This document shows, one piece after another, positions 54,678 through 63,209 of a DNA stretch of 64,000 bases. Where the stretch lies: contig VRUD01000007.1 in the NCBI GenBank assembly GCA_019456305.1, positions 1-64,000 of the forward strand, written 5' to 3'. The translations under genes were made by a program, and so were the position numbers. A model generated the notes under the pieces. It searched no databases and was not told the origin of the DNA. It worked only from the letters and a program-made list of their open reading frames with translations. Each line of letters opens with the position of its first letter. The first letter of the stretch is position 1. Source of the stretch: Cytophagales bacterium. GTDB lineage: Bacteria; Bacteroidota; Bacteroidia; Cytophagales; VRUD01.

Positions 54678-54740
54678 AGCGCATAGCCCCGCCGGTAGAG
54701 ACGTCCAAATTGGGCGTCTCTACCGGCGGGGCTATGCGCT
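54678..54740. repeat. 63-base palindrome exactly filling the gap between two genes
   Basis: AGCGCATAGCCCCGCCGGTA and its inverse flank GAGACG(T/C)CCAAATTGGGCGTCTC; one mismatch in 31 pairs. It starts at the base after the MFS ATG and ends at the base before the exbD stop codon (minus-strand order). Confidence 0.95.
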
Positions 54741-55199
54741 TCACATTACCTGTTTCTTAATAGCAGCATAATTAAGCTTCCGGGCATTGGCTTCCCGTAA
54801 TTGCTGCTTCACATCAGAGACTATGCCCATTTTCGCCTCCTTATCTACTTTTATAGATATGGTGATCTGGTCTCTTTCAGCTTCACTTAATTTATCTTTT
54901 TGCTCTGCGATAAAGCGAGGGATATCTCTGGGTTCTATCAGCACATCATTTACCTGGATACGCGGTTCGCTGCCAAACGCAGGATTATTGGGTTTACCGA
55001 TATAAATGTAGCTTACGAGTGATTTTCTTTCCAGTTTCTGTAATTGGGTTGCATGGGGGAGCTTTTGTTTTACCAATAGTTCCGTTTCACGCAATACCGT
55101 GGTCACCATAAAGAAAAACAGAAGAATAAAAATAATATCAGGCAATGCGCTTGTAGGAATTTCCTGCGAAGTAGATGATTTTTTGGTAAATTTAGCCAT
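54741..55199 (-). CDS. ExbD/TolR-type biopolymer transport protein
   Basis: The 152-residue protein has one N-terminal membrane helix (ALPDIIFILLFFFMVTTVL, about 17-36) with the conserved proton-path Asp (LPDIIF) and a periplasmic domain (IQVNDVLIEPRDIPRFI). ExbD dimers with the ExbB pentamer turn the proton gradient into work for TonB or related systems. It is the second of two exbD genes in this operon, as is common in Bacteroidota. Confidence 0.93.
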   Translation of the reverse strand: MAKFTKKSSTSQEIPTSALPDIIFILLFFFMVTTVLRETELLVKQKLPHATQLQKLERKSLVSYIYIGKPNNPAFGSEPRIQVNDVLIEPRDIPRFIAEQKDKLSEAERDQITISIKVDKEAKMGIVSDVKQQLREANARKLNYAAIKKQVM

Positions 55200-55272
55200 A
55201 ATTAAACACAGATTACACAGATTAAATCATAGATTACACAGATGAAAAAATCTTAATGATAATTCCCCAATT

Positions 55273-55836
55273 TTAAATCCCATAATCCGTAGGTTCTGCC
55301 TCCGATATCTGCAATGGGTATTCCCTTCGGGCTTTATCATACATAGCTTTGTCACCTTTATTTTTTTTATTTAGCCTGAGATATTTCTCTACTGTAATAC
55401 CTAAAAATTCTGCTCTTAGTTCATGATAAGCAGTTTTGATCTCATCTATTACGTTGATATACATGTCATAACTGGTCCCCCTGTCTGCCTTAATAGACAC
55501 CACGGCATCCTTGGGGCTGTCAGAAAGTCTCGGGTTACGTTTCCGGTTAGCTAAAAACTCTTTTGTTTTTTCTTTTAATAGTGATACGTCCATTCTTTCT
55601 TCCTCAACCAACAGCATGTCTTTTGAGTTGATCAAAACCTTCCAGATATTTCTCTGTTTCATTTTAATTTCCGGGGGCGGCTCATCCGGATCTATCTTGG
55701 GAGGCAAAAGGATAGGAAGCCCTTTATCCGTAGCAATAGTGGTGACCATAAGGAAAAAAACCAACAACAAAAAAGCGATGTCGGCCATGGTGCTGGCGTT
55801 GATCGTTGCGGATCCTCTTGATTTTCTTTTGATCAT
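55273..55836 (-). CDS. ExbD/TolR-type biopolymer transport protein
   Basis: A 187-residue protein, ExbD-like: INASTMADIAFLLLVFFLMVTTIATDKGLPILLPP (about 13-47), where MADIAF carries the key Asp, then a periplasmic domain and the tail YPLQISEAEPTDYGI. It is distinct from the second ExbD downstream (54741-55199). Two different ExbD proteins with one ExbB and a small TM protein form the usual Bacteroidota energiser operon. Confidence 0.93.
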   Translation of the reverse strand: MIKRKSRGSATINASTMADIAFLLLVFFLMVTTIATDKGLPILLPPKIDPDEPPPEIKMKQRNIWKVLINSKDMLLVEEERMDVSLLKEKTKEFLANRKRNPRLSDSPKDAVVSIKADRGTSYDMYINVIDEIKTAYHELRAEFLGITVEKYLRLNKKNKGDKAMYDKARREYPLQISEAEPTDYGI

Positions 55837-55855
55837 TTGTATTAAATAAAAAAAC

Positions 55856-55875
55856 GATCCCGAGTACCCGGGATC
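55856..55875. repeat. GATCCCGAGTACCCGGGATC palindrome
   Basis: A one-base variant of the CCCGAGTACTCGGG family with GATC ends, between exbD and the small TM gene. Confidence 0.85.
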
Positions 55876-55884
55876 AACAGCCGC

Positions 55885-56208
55885 TTACTTTTTGAAAAAT
55901 CTGGCTATTAATTCAGAATAAAAAATTCCGATAATGGCAAAGAATGTCAAAATATACATCATTATGAGTACCCCACCGATCAATTTAGATTCTGTAGCGC
56001 CAACTTCAAATTTGGCATACAAATCGGTTACTTCATTACCTGAAATTACCCAGCAGATCAAATAGAGTACTAAAGATAATCCAACAACAATACCTGCAGG
56101 CTTTCTAAGTTTAGGCTGTTCCTTTAATTGCCTAAGGAAGAATCCTATCGCTAACAATACACATCCTAAAAACAGGATATAGCCTATAATAATAATTAAG
56201 TCTACCAT
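55885..56208 (-). CDS. three-TM protein of the ExbBD operon
   Basis: This 107-residue protein has three hydrophobic helices (LIIIIGYILFLGCVLLAIGFF, about 3-23; GIVVGLSLVLYLICWVIS; IGGVLIMMYILTFFAIIGIFY). It occurs regularly between exbB and exbD in Bacteroidota gene clusters and probably belongs to the energiser complex. No biochemical role is established to my knowledge. Confidence 0.8.
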   Translation of the reverse strand: MVDLIIIIGYILFLGCVLLAIGFFLRQLKEQPKLRKPAGIVVGLSLVLYLICWVISGNEVTDLYAKFEVGATESKLIGGVLIMMYILTFFAIIGIFYSELIARFFKK

Positions 56209-56313
56209 AGTATTAGTAGTTATTAGTTAGTGGTTTTTAGTTATGATTATTTACCCCCACACCAAAAGTTTTGTTGAGGGGGTTTAGTTATTGGTTTTAG
56301 TTTATTAGTCTTT

Positions 56314-56700
56314 TTACCATAACCTTTTTATATCATAATCATCAAAAAGTTTGTCTTTGCTAACTATCGTCATATTTTCCATTTTCGCTTGTGATATAAT
56401 TAATCTATCAAATGGATCTTTATGATGAAATTCTAATTTACTAACCTCTAAAGTATGTTCAAAGTTAATTGATAAAATTTCTATACCTTTTTCATTTACA
56501 TAAGAAATTACTTCTTTATAAGGCTTTTTCAGTTTAAGTCTCCCAATACTTATTTTGATTGACATTTCCCACAAACTGGCAATACTTAAAATGATAATAT
56601 TGTCAGGGTTTTCTATCTCTTCTTTTGCCTTTCCACTTAATTTTTTGTCATCTTCAACAAACCAAATAAAAGCGTGTGTATCTAACAATAATCTCATCAC
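56314..56700 (-). CDS. PIN-domain toxin (VapC-like)
   Basis: The 128-residue protein begins MMRLLLDTHAFIWFVEDDKKLS, the pattern of the type II toxin-antitoxin PIN group, and ends with KDPFDRLIISQAKMENMTIVSKDKLFDDYDIKRLW. Its acidic residues (D7, E44-45, D96, D114 approximately) are retained. It overlaps the antitoxin gene by 4 bases (ATGA-type). The module sits inside the ExbBD operon, between exbB and the small TM gene. Confidence 0.92.
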   Translation of the reverse strand: MMRLLLDTHAFIWFVEDDKKLSGKAKEEIENPDNIIILSIASLWEMSIKISIGRLKLKKPYKEVISYVNEKGIEILSINFEHTLEVSKLEFHHKDPFDRLIISQAKMENMTIVSKDKLFDDYDIKRLW

Positions 56701-56900
56701 ATATAATCCTTAAAGTCTTCCAAAGGCTCATCAAAATCATCAGACATTATAAAAGTGCCTTTTAAACAACCAGCTTTAAGTGAATGCTTTTTTTTCTTTT
56801 TTTTATCCTTTTGTAAAAGAAAATCCACAAAGTCAAAGACTTCCACTTTTAAGTTTTCGGGTAATGAATTTACTTTCGTATATAATAATGTATTGTCCAT
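56697..56900 (-). CDS. DUF2281-type antitoxin
   Basis: From the ATG at 56900 it reads MDNTLLYTKVNSLPENLKVE, then VFDFVDFLLQKDKKKKKK, the common DUF2281 opening (L-P-x-x-x-x-x-E-V-x-D-F-V-D-F-L). The tail is acidic and basic (Lys-rich run from a poly-A tract, then FDEPLEDFKDYM) and fits the toxin. A longer start (56912) is possible. The Lys run, encoded by A-rich codons, is a likely frameshift hotspot. Confidence 0.88.
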   Translation of the reverse strand: MDNTLLYTKVNSLPENLKVEVFDFVDFLLQKDKKKKKKHSLKAGCLKGTFIMSDDFDEPLEDFKDYM

Positions 56901-56929
56901 AAGGCAATTCAATTTTATTAACAGTAAAT

Positions 56930-57784
56930 TTATCCTTTTATTTTGAATTTAAAAAGCATATCAACCAATGAAATTGAAGCGTCTTCCATCTGGTTTACTA
57001 TGGCGTCAATTTTACTTACACAATAATTGTAAAAAAGCTGTAGAATAACTGCAACGATCAAACCACCAACAGTGGTTAACAGGGCTACCTTAATACCTCC
57101 TGCAACCAGAGAAGGTGAAATATCACCTGCTGCTTCAATAGCATCAAACGCCTGGATCATACCGATAACCGTACCCATGAACCCAAGCATAGGGGCAAGA
57201 GAAATAAATAAAGATATCCAGACTAATCCTTTTTCCAGCTTGCCCATTTCCACAGAACCATAAGAGATAATTGATTTTTCAACCATTTCTATCCCTTCAG
57301 AAATTCTCATCAGCCCCTGTGTAAAAATAGATGCAACAGGACCTTTTGTACCTGAACATATATCTTTAGCTGCCTGCACTCCTCCGCTTTGCAAAGCGCT
57401 CTCTACTTCCTTTAAAAGTTTATCCGTATTGGTTGTTGCAAGGTTGAGGGTAATGATCCTTTCAATTGCGATTCCCAGGCCAATGATCAGGCATAACAGT
57501 ACAATGCCCATAAACTCGGGTCCACCTTCAATAAACTTCTCTTTTAACATCTGGTGAAAATTTGGTTCTTCCTGGGGGGGCTCCGGTTCTTGTACAAACG
57601 CTTCTTCTTCAGCCGCAGCTTCTTCGGGCTGCTCTTCAAGAGCCGCAGTATCAGTGAACAAAGTATCACCTTCTTCCATAGTTGCTTCATTCGTATCTGT
57701 TCCCTCATCCTGTGCGAAGGAAACGAAGCAGTTACCAAATGTCAAAACACCTGATAAGATCAATAATGCAAATAAGTTTTTCAT
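56930..57784 (-). CDS. exbB: MotA/TolQ/ExbB proton channel protein
   Basis: The 284-residue protein has an N-terminal signal-like helix, a Glu/Ala-rich linker (EEQPEEAAAEEEAFVQEPEP), then three membrane helices: MGIVLLCLIIGLGIAIERII (about 97-116), WISLFISLAPMLGFMGTVIGMIQAFDAI (about 188-215) and GGIKVALLTTVGGLIVAVILQLFYNY (about 228-253). The APMLGFxGTVxGM block is the family signature. With ExbD it energises TonB-like or gliding machinery. The antitoxin gene (56697-56900) begins immediately downstream. Confidence 0.94.
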   Translation of the reverse strand: MKNLFALLILSGVLTFGNCFVSFAQDEGTDTNEATMEEGDTLFTDTAALEEQPEEAAAEEEAFVQEPEPPQEEPNFHQMLKEKFIEGGPEFMGIVLLCLIIGLGIAIERIITLNLATTNTDKLLKEVESALQSGGVQAAKDICSGTKGPVASIFTQGLMRISEGIEMVEKSIISYGSVEMGKLEKGLVWISLFISLAPMLGFMGTVIGMIQAFDAIEAAGDISPSLVAGGIKVALLTTVGGLIVAVILQLFYNYCVSKIDAIVNQMEDASISLVDMLFKFKIKG

Positions 57785-57835
57785 AGAAATATTTATTAGT
57801 TAATTATTAGTTCGTTATATTCAATGCACCCCCCC

Positions 57836-57870
57836 TAATCCCCCCCGGGTTACTCGGGGAGACAGGCGGT
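57836..57870. repeat. CCCCCGGGTTACTCGGGG palindrome variant
   Basis: A shortened relative of CCCGAGTACTCGGG next to the CCCCCCTAATCCCCC motif, upstream of tRNA-Ser. Confidence 0.7.
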
Positions 57871-57888
57871 ATTAGCATCTGTGAAAGC

Positions 57889-57975
57889 GGAGAGAAAGGG
57901 ATTCGAACCCTTGGTGCCCTTGTGGGGCACACCCGCTTTCCAAGCGAGCGCCTTCGACCACTCGGCCACCTCTCC
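57889..57975 (-). tRNA. tRNA-Ser (GGA)
   Basis: Read on the minus strand, 87 bases fold as a class II tRNA: acceptor GGAGAGG pairing with its 3' partner CTTTCTCC-like end, a D-arm, anticodon stem-loop with CTTGGAAA, so anticodon GGA (Ser), a long variable arm, and TTCGAATCC in the T-arm. CCA is not encoded. Confidence 0.95.
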
Positions 57976-58107
57976 ACTATTATTTATTGATTTTTAGATT
58001 TTTTGATTTAGTAATTATCAATAAATCACCAAATCCACAAATCACAAAATGAATTGGCGGCACAAATAAATCACAAAAAATATCTTTATGCAAGTTTTTT
58101 TTGATTT

Positions 58108-58792
58108 TTAATCAATTATTCCATAAACCTGTTTATCGTCTTCACTGAGTTGGAAAACAATGCCTCTTACTTTCTCAACGTTTATTTTATGTAAAACATC
58201 TTCTACCGATACCGGCATTAATCGGGCAGTATGGTCTTTGGAAGCAGATAAGATATAGCTACCATCAGAGGAGAATTGCGCTACAGTTACCGCTGCTTTA
58301 TAGCCAGGGAATAATTGGAGTTCATTACCTTGCAAATCCCATATTCTCACAGTGTTGTCGTTTGAACCAGTAACTATATATTTACTATCAGGTGAAAAAT
58401 TTACATCATTGAGTCCACTCCAAAAAGCATGCACTGAACGAAGTGAACGTGTCAAAAAATAAAAATTTAACCGCAAAGGCAAAGACGCAAAGTTGTAATT
58501 GTTTGATTATCAACTACATTTTTTTTCAAATCTTTGCGTCTTAGCCCCGAGTACTCGGGGGTGAAAAAATACTTTTTGGAGTGGACTCAATGGTAGTAAT
58601 GATGCTGAGTATAACTGCAATGATACAAAGAGAAGTAATTGCTCTGATGAAAGTTGTCCTTTGTTTCTTCTTTTTGTTTATTTCCTGCTCACTTTCAGAA
58701 AGAAATTCATGGATATTATCCAATTGCTCTTCTGCAATGCTTTTACCAATATTATCTGTATCAATATTGGGTGGATGTAGCGCTTTTTCCAT
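58108..58792 (-). pseudogene. nSTAND/WD40-related gene broken by a MITE
   Basis: The 5' part (58792-58590) encodes an 83-residue frame with a Gln/Lys linker and a membrane helix (FIRAITSLCIIAVILSIITTI, about 49-69). The 3' part (58409-58108) encodes two WD40 blades and a tail (DHTARLMPVSVEDVLHKINV) nearly the same as the C-terminus of the 1347-residue gene next door. Between them lies a 180-base MITE, and the two halves are in different frames. Several WD40 blades must also have been lost. It is a truncated paralogue of 58891-62934. Confidence 0.85.
58410..58589. mobile_element. MITE-like element, TGAGTCCACTC termini, copy B
   Basis: Ends TGAGTCCACTCCAAAAAG and CTTTTTGGAGTGGACTCA are perfect inverses, and the symmetry continues a few bases outside (CAT/ATG). 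The 180-base interior includes AAGACGCAAAG/CTTTGCGTCTTA arms and the CCCGAGTACTCGGG palindrome. It interrupts the WD40 gene. Confidence 0.88.
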
Positions 58793-58847
58793 ACTGAGAT
58801 TTCCAAAGGTTACCTATCTCTGGTCATTAAATATTCGTCATCCGCCT

Positions 58848-58873
58848 GTCCCCCCGAGTTACTCGGGGGGGAC
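58848..58873. repeat. GTCCCCCCGAGTTACTCGGG palindrome variant
   Basis: A CCCGAGTACTCGGG relative with one extra T, between the broken and the intact WD40 genes. Confidence 0.85.
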
Positions 58874-58890
58874 AAAGTCGGGATAAATCG

Positions 58891-61800
58891 TCATTCGTAA
58901 ATTCCATAAAGTTTCTTATCATCTTCTGTCATCTGCCATACCTCGCCTCTCACCTTCTCTACATTGATTTTGTGGAGGGCGTTTTTTGCAAAAACAGGCA
59001 TTAACAGAGCTTTATGATCATTAGAAGCAGAAAGAATATAGTTATCGTTCGGAGAAAAAGAAACCATAAAAACTAATGAGGTATGACCTGTAATAATTTG
59101 TAGTTCATTTCCGTTCATATCCCATATACGAACAGTCTTATCATTGGAACCTGTAACCAAATATTGACCATCATTAGAAAAATCAATATCATTCACTATA
59201 TCAGTGTGGCCCTTTAATATTTTAATTGCATTTCCTTTCATATCCCAGATAATTGCAGTTTTATCAGCAGATGTGGTAGCAAAGAATTGATCATCTTTTG
59301 AAAATGTAAGTTCTTTAATTTGTTCGGAGTGCCCTTTAAACTTCTTAACGAGTTTTAGTTCTTCTAAATATTTATCAAAATACCAGAGCCGGTTCGATAA
59401 ATCATCTATAAGAGCAATAATATATTTACCATTTAGGGAAAAATGAACAGAACTTATTCGCGCAGAGAATCCATTAACAGTTTTAATTAATCTTAGTTTT
59501 TGAGGTAAAGTATTTCCAATGATTTCGTAAATTGAGAAAGAAGTATCAACACCCACGAAAGCTGTTGTAATCAAATATCTTCCATCGTTTGAAAAGCTCG
59601 CATGTTGTGTAATATATAGTTTCATAAGTTCTCCTCCCTCCAAATCCCAGAATCTTACAATATTCTCATCTTCTCCACCGCCAGTAATGAAATATTGCCC
59701 ATTAGGTGCAAACTTTGCATACCATATCTTATCTTTATGCCCTTTATAAGACCTCAAATATTGACCATTTAAATCCCAAAGTCTTGCTATTTTGTCAGAA
59801 GAAACAGTAAGAATATACTTCATATCAGGCGAGAAATCAGCAATATGGATGTTATAGGGCTCAGAATTATTAATAATGTGCAGCAAATTTCCTTTGTTGT
59901 CTCTTAATTGAGCATTTTTACCTATAGTAAGAATGTATTGTCCATCTGCTGAATATCCGGCATATTCCAGCCAGCCAAAATGCCCGGTAATTACAGGGTT
60001 TTCTTCAGGGTAAATATTCCAGATGCGAACTGTATTATCCGTTGATGATGTAACGACCAGTTTACCGTTTGGTGAGAAGTTAGCGTCTAACAATAAAGCA
60101 TTATGCCCTTTTAATGTTTGCAACCTGTTACCTTGCAAATCCCAGAGTATAGCTAAACCATCTGAGGAAATTGTTATAATTGTATGGCCATCAGGAGAAA
60201 ATATTGCCTTACATACCCATGCCGAATGACCTTTCAAAACATGTTTTATATTTCCCTGAATATCCCAAATAATTGCTGTTTTGTCAACAGAACCAGTAAC
60301 AATATATTTTCCATCGGGTGAAAAATCTGCATATAGCGTTCCCCCATTATGTCCTTTTAAAAATGTTACCTGGCCAGATTCTAAATTCCAAAGCCTTGGA
60401 TAATCAGCTCCTGTAGTTACAATATATTTTCCATTCAGCGAAAATGTAGCATTAACTCGTCTGCTAAAATTTAGAAACTCCAATCTTTTTATTTCGTTAC
60501 CCTTCAAATCCCAAATTCTAACAGTATTATCATAAGATGCTGTCAATATTGATAACCCATCAGGGGCAAATTTTGCACATCTTATTCTTGCATTGTGCCC
60601 TATTAAAATTTGTAACTCCTTGCCATTGATCCCCCATAAACGGGCAGTTGTATCTTCTGCTGCTGTTAACAATAATTTATCATCCGGAGAAAAATATACT
60701 GAATTCACATATCCCCTATGACCTTTTAGTAAAATCAGCTCATCACCTAAAGTTTCAGATAAACTAACAGTATAGTCCTGCTGAGCAGCAATAATATATT
60801 TACCGTCATGTGAAATGTCAACAACTTCATGCTCATCCCAGCTTGTGATACGAACATCATGTTTACGTAATTCATTCCCTTTTATATTCCATACTCCAAT
60901 AGTTGCATCTTTTGAAACTGAAACTACATATTTACTATCTGGAGTAAACCTAACTCTATTCACTTGCTTTTCATGTCCTTTTAGAAGCGTATAAAAAGGC
61001 ACTTTAGAATACGAAGCCATTAAAACCTCCTTTGCAAGTTTGCCCTGATAAATATTATAGGCTTGTTCTGCCAATCTAAAACTAAGGGTAGGATCATTAT
61101 CCAACACTCTGTATGCTTTAGTGGCTATTTCATTAGACTTAGCGCTGATCTTAATATCTTCCTTTAATTTCATTACCCAGAAAAATCCCACAGAAGCAAT
61201 CAACAATAGCACACAAATCACTCCAACAACGGCCTTCACCAGTTTTTTCTTTCGGTTTATATTCGCCCTGCTTACCCTCAAATATTCCTTAATATCCTCA
61301 TAATGCTCTGCTGTTTTCATAGGTTTTTTTTCAACTTCTATCTCCTCTTTGCTATCCATATATCGCTTCAGCCATGCAATGGGATTTACTTCAAAGCTGT
61401 TGAACCACCTTTCAAAATAATTTAAAGCCCCGGCAGAAAGTAAAAGTTCTTTAGGCTTTTTATTTTTCAACCATTTATGAAGCTGGTTGCACAAATCCCG
61501 GTATATGATCACGCGCTCATGCTGCTCCCTTGCCCACTGTTCCAGCTTCGTCCAGTTGCGCATGAGGGCTTCATGGGTAATGTCAAGGACAGTCGTGAGG
61601 CGCAGATTTTTCGATGCCGGGTCTTTGCTAATGAAGGGGCGCAGGAAGGTATTGCCCTGGATGCGGAAGATGTCAAGCACACGGGCTACTTTCTCACGTT
61701 CGTTTTTTTTGTAACCAAGCATTTCAATAATTTCCTGCAAGGAGGTGAGGCTCCGGACTGCCCGGTTCTCATCTATTTTGGTCAGACATTGGAAGGCTAC

Positions 61801-62934
61801 TTTTATGATGTGCTGTGCTTTTTGTTTACTAAGGCGCCTGTCGCTGCCACTTACTTTATTATAATATTCATGAGTCGTATCGTACAGGCGGTTGGCGTGG
61901 ATGTCCAGCACATTGCGAAGCGAAGGGTTTTTGTATGCATTTTGAAGATTAACGGGCTGTTCTTTCAGCCACTGCTCAAACCGCTGCTGGTCTTTTTCCG
62001 GGAGGTTTTCTTTGGGAAAGCCTCCTACCATTGCATAATGGATAAGATCCATCTCCTCTGTTCCCCTGCCCGAAACTTCGTAGATCTGGTAAAGGCAATG
62101 CTGCAGGATTGGCAACATGTCTGTACCTACATCACCTGTTATTTCATTCATCAAGAACTGTAGAAGACGTTCTGAAATTTTAATACCAGCCAGCTTTGCA
62201 GGTTCGCTGATGGCTTCCAGTATATGCTGCTTGCTCAATCTTCCCAAAAATTTCTGACTTTGTTCAATCATCTCAGGCAGTGCCTGAAAAGCATTGCAAT
62301 TCCCAAAAAAGTCACTGCGCATCGTGCAGACCACATACACAGGCAGGTTTTCTTTTTGTGCTACACGAATGGTTTCCAGAAGCAATTGTACCATATGCTG
62401 TGCCTGCTCTGTGGCAACTCCTGTGTTGGGATTGTAGTTTTCTTCGTTGGTGAAAAATTCTTCAAATTGATCAGCTAATATCAATAGATTGGCTTTTTTG
62501 GATTTTTGAATTTCGGATTTATATAGGGGGGAATCTTTATACAAATCAACTAAAGCAGAAAACCCATGTTTCAACTTACTTTCAACCTTATCTGTATCAT
62601 GGATACCCAGTTTGTCAGAGAGCTCATGCGATAAATTCCTCAGTGGGTCTCTTTTCGGACGAAAGTCAGCAATCACCCAGTTGGTAAATTCAGCTTTCAA
62701 AAAACCAGCCCTGGCATGCGGAATCAACCCTGCAAATATCAGCGATGACTTGCCATCCCCCGATGAGCCGGTGACCATCAGGAAGTGGTGCTTTTTCAAC
62801 TTTTTTGTGATTTCGTCTAAATATTCATCCCTTCCTTTGAAGTAGAGGGACTCTTCTTCGTTGAAGGAGCGGGGGCCAGGGTAAGGGGAGGGAATTGAAG
62901 ATTGAAGATTGAAGATTGAAGATATTGGATTCAT
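58891..62934 (-). CDS. nSTAND1-like NTPase with TM helix and WD40 repeats
   Basis: A 1347-residue protein. Residues 17-36 read PYPGPRSFNEEESLYFKGRD, the entry of the nSTAND1 domain. Walker A GSSGDGKSS is at 56-64 and Walker B LLILADQFEEFF at 150-161. Helical winged-type regions follow to about 560. A membrane helix (LVKAVVGVICVLLLIASVGFF) lies near 565-588, then about 15 WD40 blades (650-1310), and the tail KINVEKVRGEVWQMTEDDKK. It is probably a signal-sensing STAND switch: the propeller binds a trigger and the NTPase oligomerises. The effector is not obvious. The first 14 residues derive from a GAAGATT repeat (62896-62924). A broken paralogue lies downstream. Confidence 0.88.
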   Translation of the reverse strand: MNPISSIFNLQSSIPSPYPGPRSFNEEESLYFKGRDEYLDEITKKLKKHHFLMVTGSSGDGKSSLIFAGLIPHARAGFLKAEFTNWVIADFRPKRDPLRNLSHELSDKLGIHDTDKVESKLKHGFSALVDLYKDSPLYKSEIQKSKKANLLILADQFEEFFTNEENYNPNTGVATEQAQHMVQLLLETIRVAQKENLPVYVVCTMRSDFFGNCNAFQALPEMIEQSQKFLGRLSKQHILEAISEPAKLAGIKISERLLQFLMNEITGDVGTDMLPILQHCLYQIYEVSGRGTEEMDLIHYAMVGGFPKENLPEKDQQRFEQWLKEQPVNLQNAYKNPSLRNVLDIHANRLYDTTHEYYNKVSGSDRRLSKQKAQHIIKVAFQCLTKIDENRAVRSLTSLQEIIEMLGYKKNEREKVARVLDIFRIQGNTFLRPFISKDPASKNLRLTTVLDITHEALMRNWTKLEQWAREQHERVIIYRDLCNQLHKWLKNKKPKELLLSAGALNYFERWFNSFEVNPIAWLKRYMDSKEEIEVEKKPMKTAEHYEDIKEYLRVSRANINRKKKLVKAVVGVICVLLLIASVGFFWVMKLKEDIKISAKSNEIATKAYRVLDNDPTLSFRLAEQAYNIYQGKLAKEVLMASYSKVPFYTLLKGHEKQVNRVRFTPDSKYVVSVSKDATIGVWNIKGNELRKHDVRITSWDEHEVVDISHDGKYIIAAQQDYTVSLSETLGDELILLKGHRGYVNSVYFSPDDKLLLTAAEDTTARLWGINGKELQILIGHNARIRCAKFAPDGLSILTASYDNTVRIWDLKGNEIKRLEFLNFSRRVNATFSLNGKYIVTTGADYPRLWNLESGQVTFLKGHNGGTLYADFSPDGKYIVTGSVDKTAIIWDIQGNIKHVLKGHSAWVCKAIFSPDGHTIITISSDGLAILWDLQGNRLQTLKGHNALLLDANFSPNGKLVVTSSTDNTVRIWNIYPEENPVITGHFGWLEYAGYSADGQYILTIGKNAQLRDNKGNLLHIINNSEPYNIHIADFSPDMKYILTVSSDKIARLWDLNGQYLRSYKGHKDKIWYAKFAPNGQYFITGGGEDENIVRFWDLEGGELMKLYITQHASFSNDGRYLITTAFVGVDTSFSIYEIIGNTLPQKLRLIKTVNGFSARISSVHFSLNGKYIIALIDDLSNRLWYFDKYLEELKLVKKFKGHSEQIKELTFSKDDQFFATTSADKTAIIWDMKGNAIKILKGHTDIVNDIDFSNDGQYLVTGSNDKTVRIWDMNGNELQIITGHTSLVFMVSFSPNDNYILSASNDHKALLMPVFAKNALHKINVEKVRGEVWQMTEDDKKLYGIYE

Positions 62935-62982
62935 GTTCTCAAGTAATTCTAATTTTTAACCACTAATTACACTAATTAGTGT

Positions 62983-63161
62983 CTGTCTATAAAGTCGAAT
63001 GTTTAATATATTATAGTAAAAACATAACTTCGTAAGTTGATTAAAAAGTCGGCAGTCCACAGTCGGCAGTCAGCAAATTTGCCGACTGCCGACTGCCGAC
63101 TGCCAACTTAATGTTGAAACTTTGGATTTTCATTAACGAATATTTTTGACATTATAGACAG
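62983..63161. mobile_element. MITE-like element with CTGTCTATAA termini, nesting a CGGCAGT block
   Basis: CTGTCTATAAAGTC at the left is nearly inverted at the right (GACATTATAGACAG; one difference). Inside, 63047-63109 holds the CGGCAGT/GACTGCC hairpin with AAGTTG...CAACTT outer arms. 179 bases, no ORF. Confidence 0.65.
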
Positions 63162-63209
63162 CCACTAATTACTCAAAATTAATTAGTGAAATTCGTGGTC
63201 TCTATTTCT

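Noticed and set aside
61477-62163. 228-codon plus-strand open frame inside the nSTAND1 gene
   Set aside because: It lies opposite well-conserved coding sequence with clear NTPase motifs; it has no homologous text.
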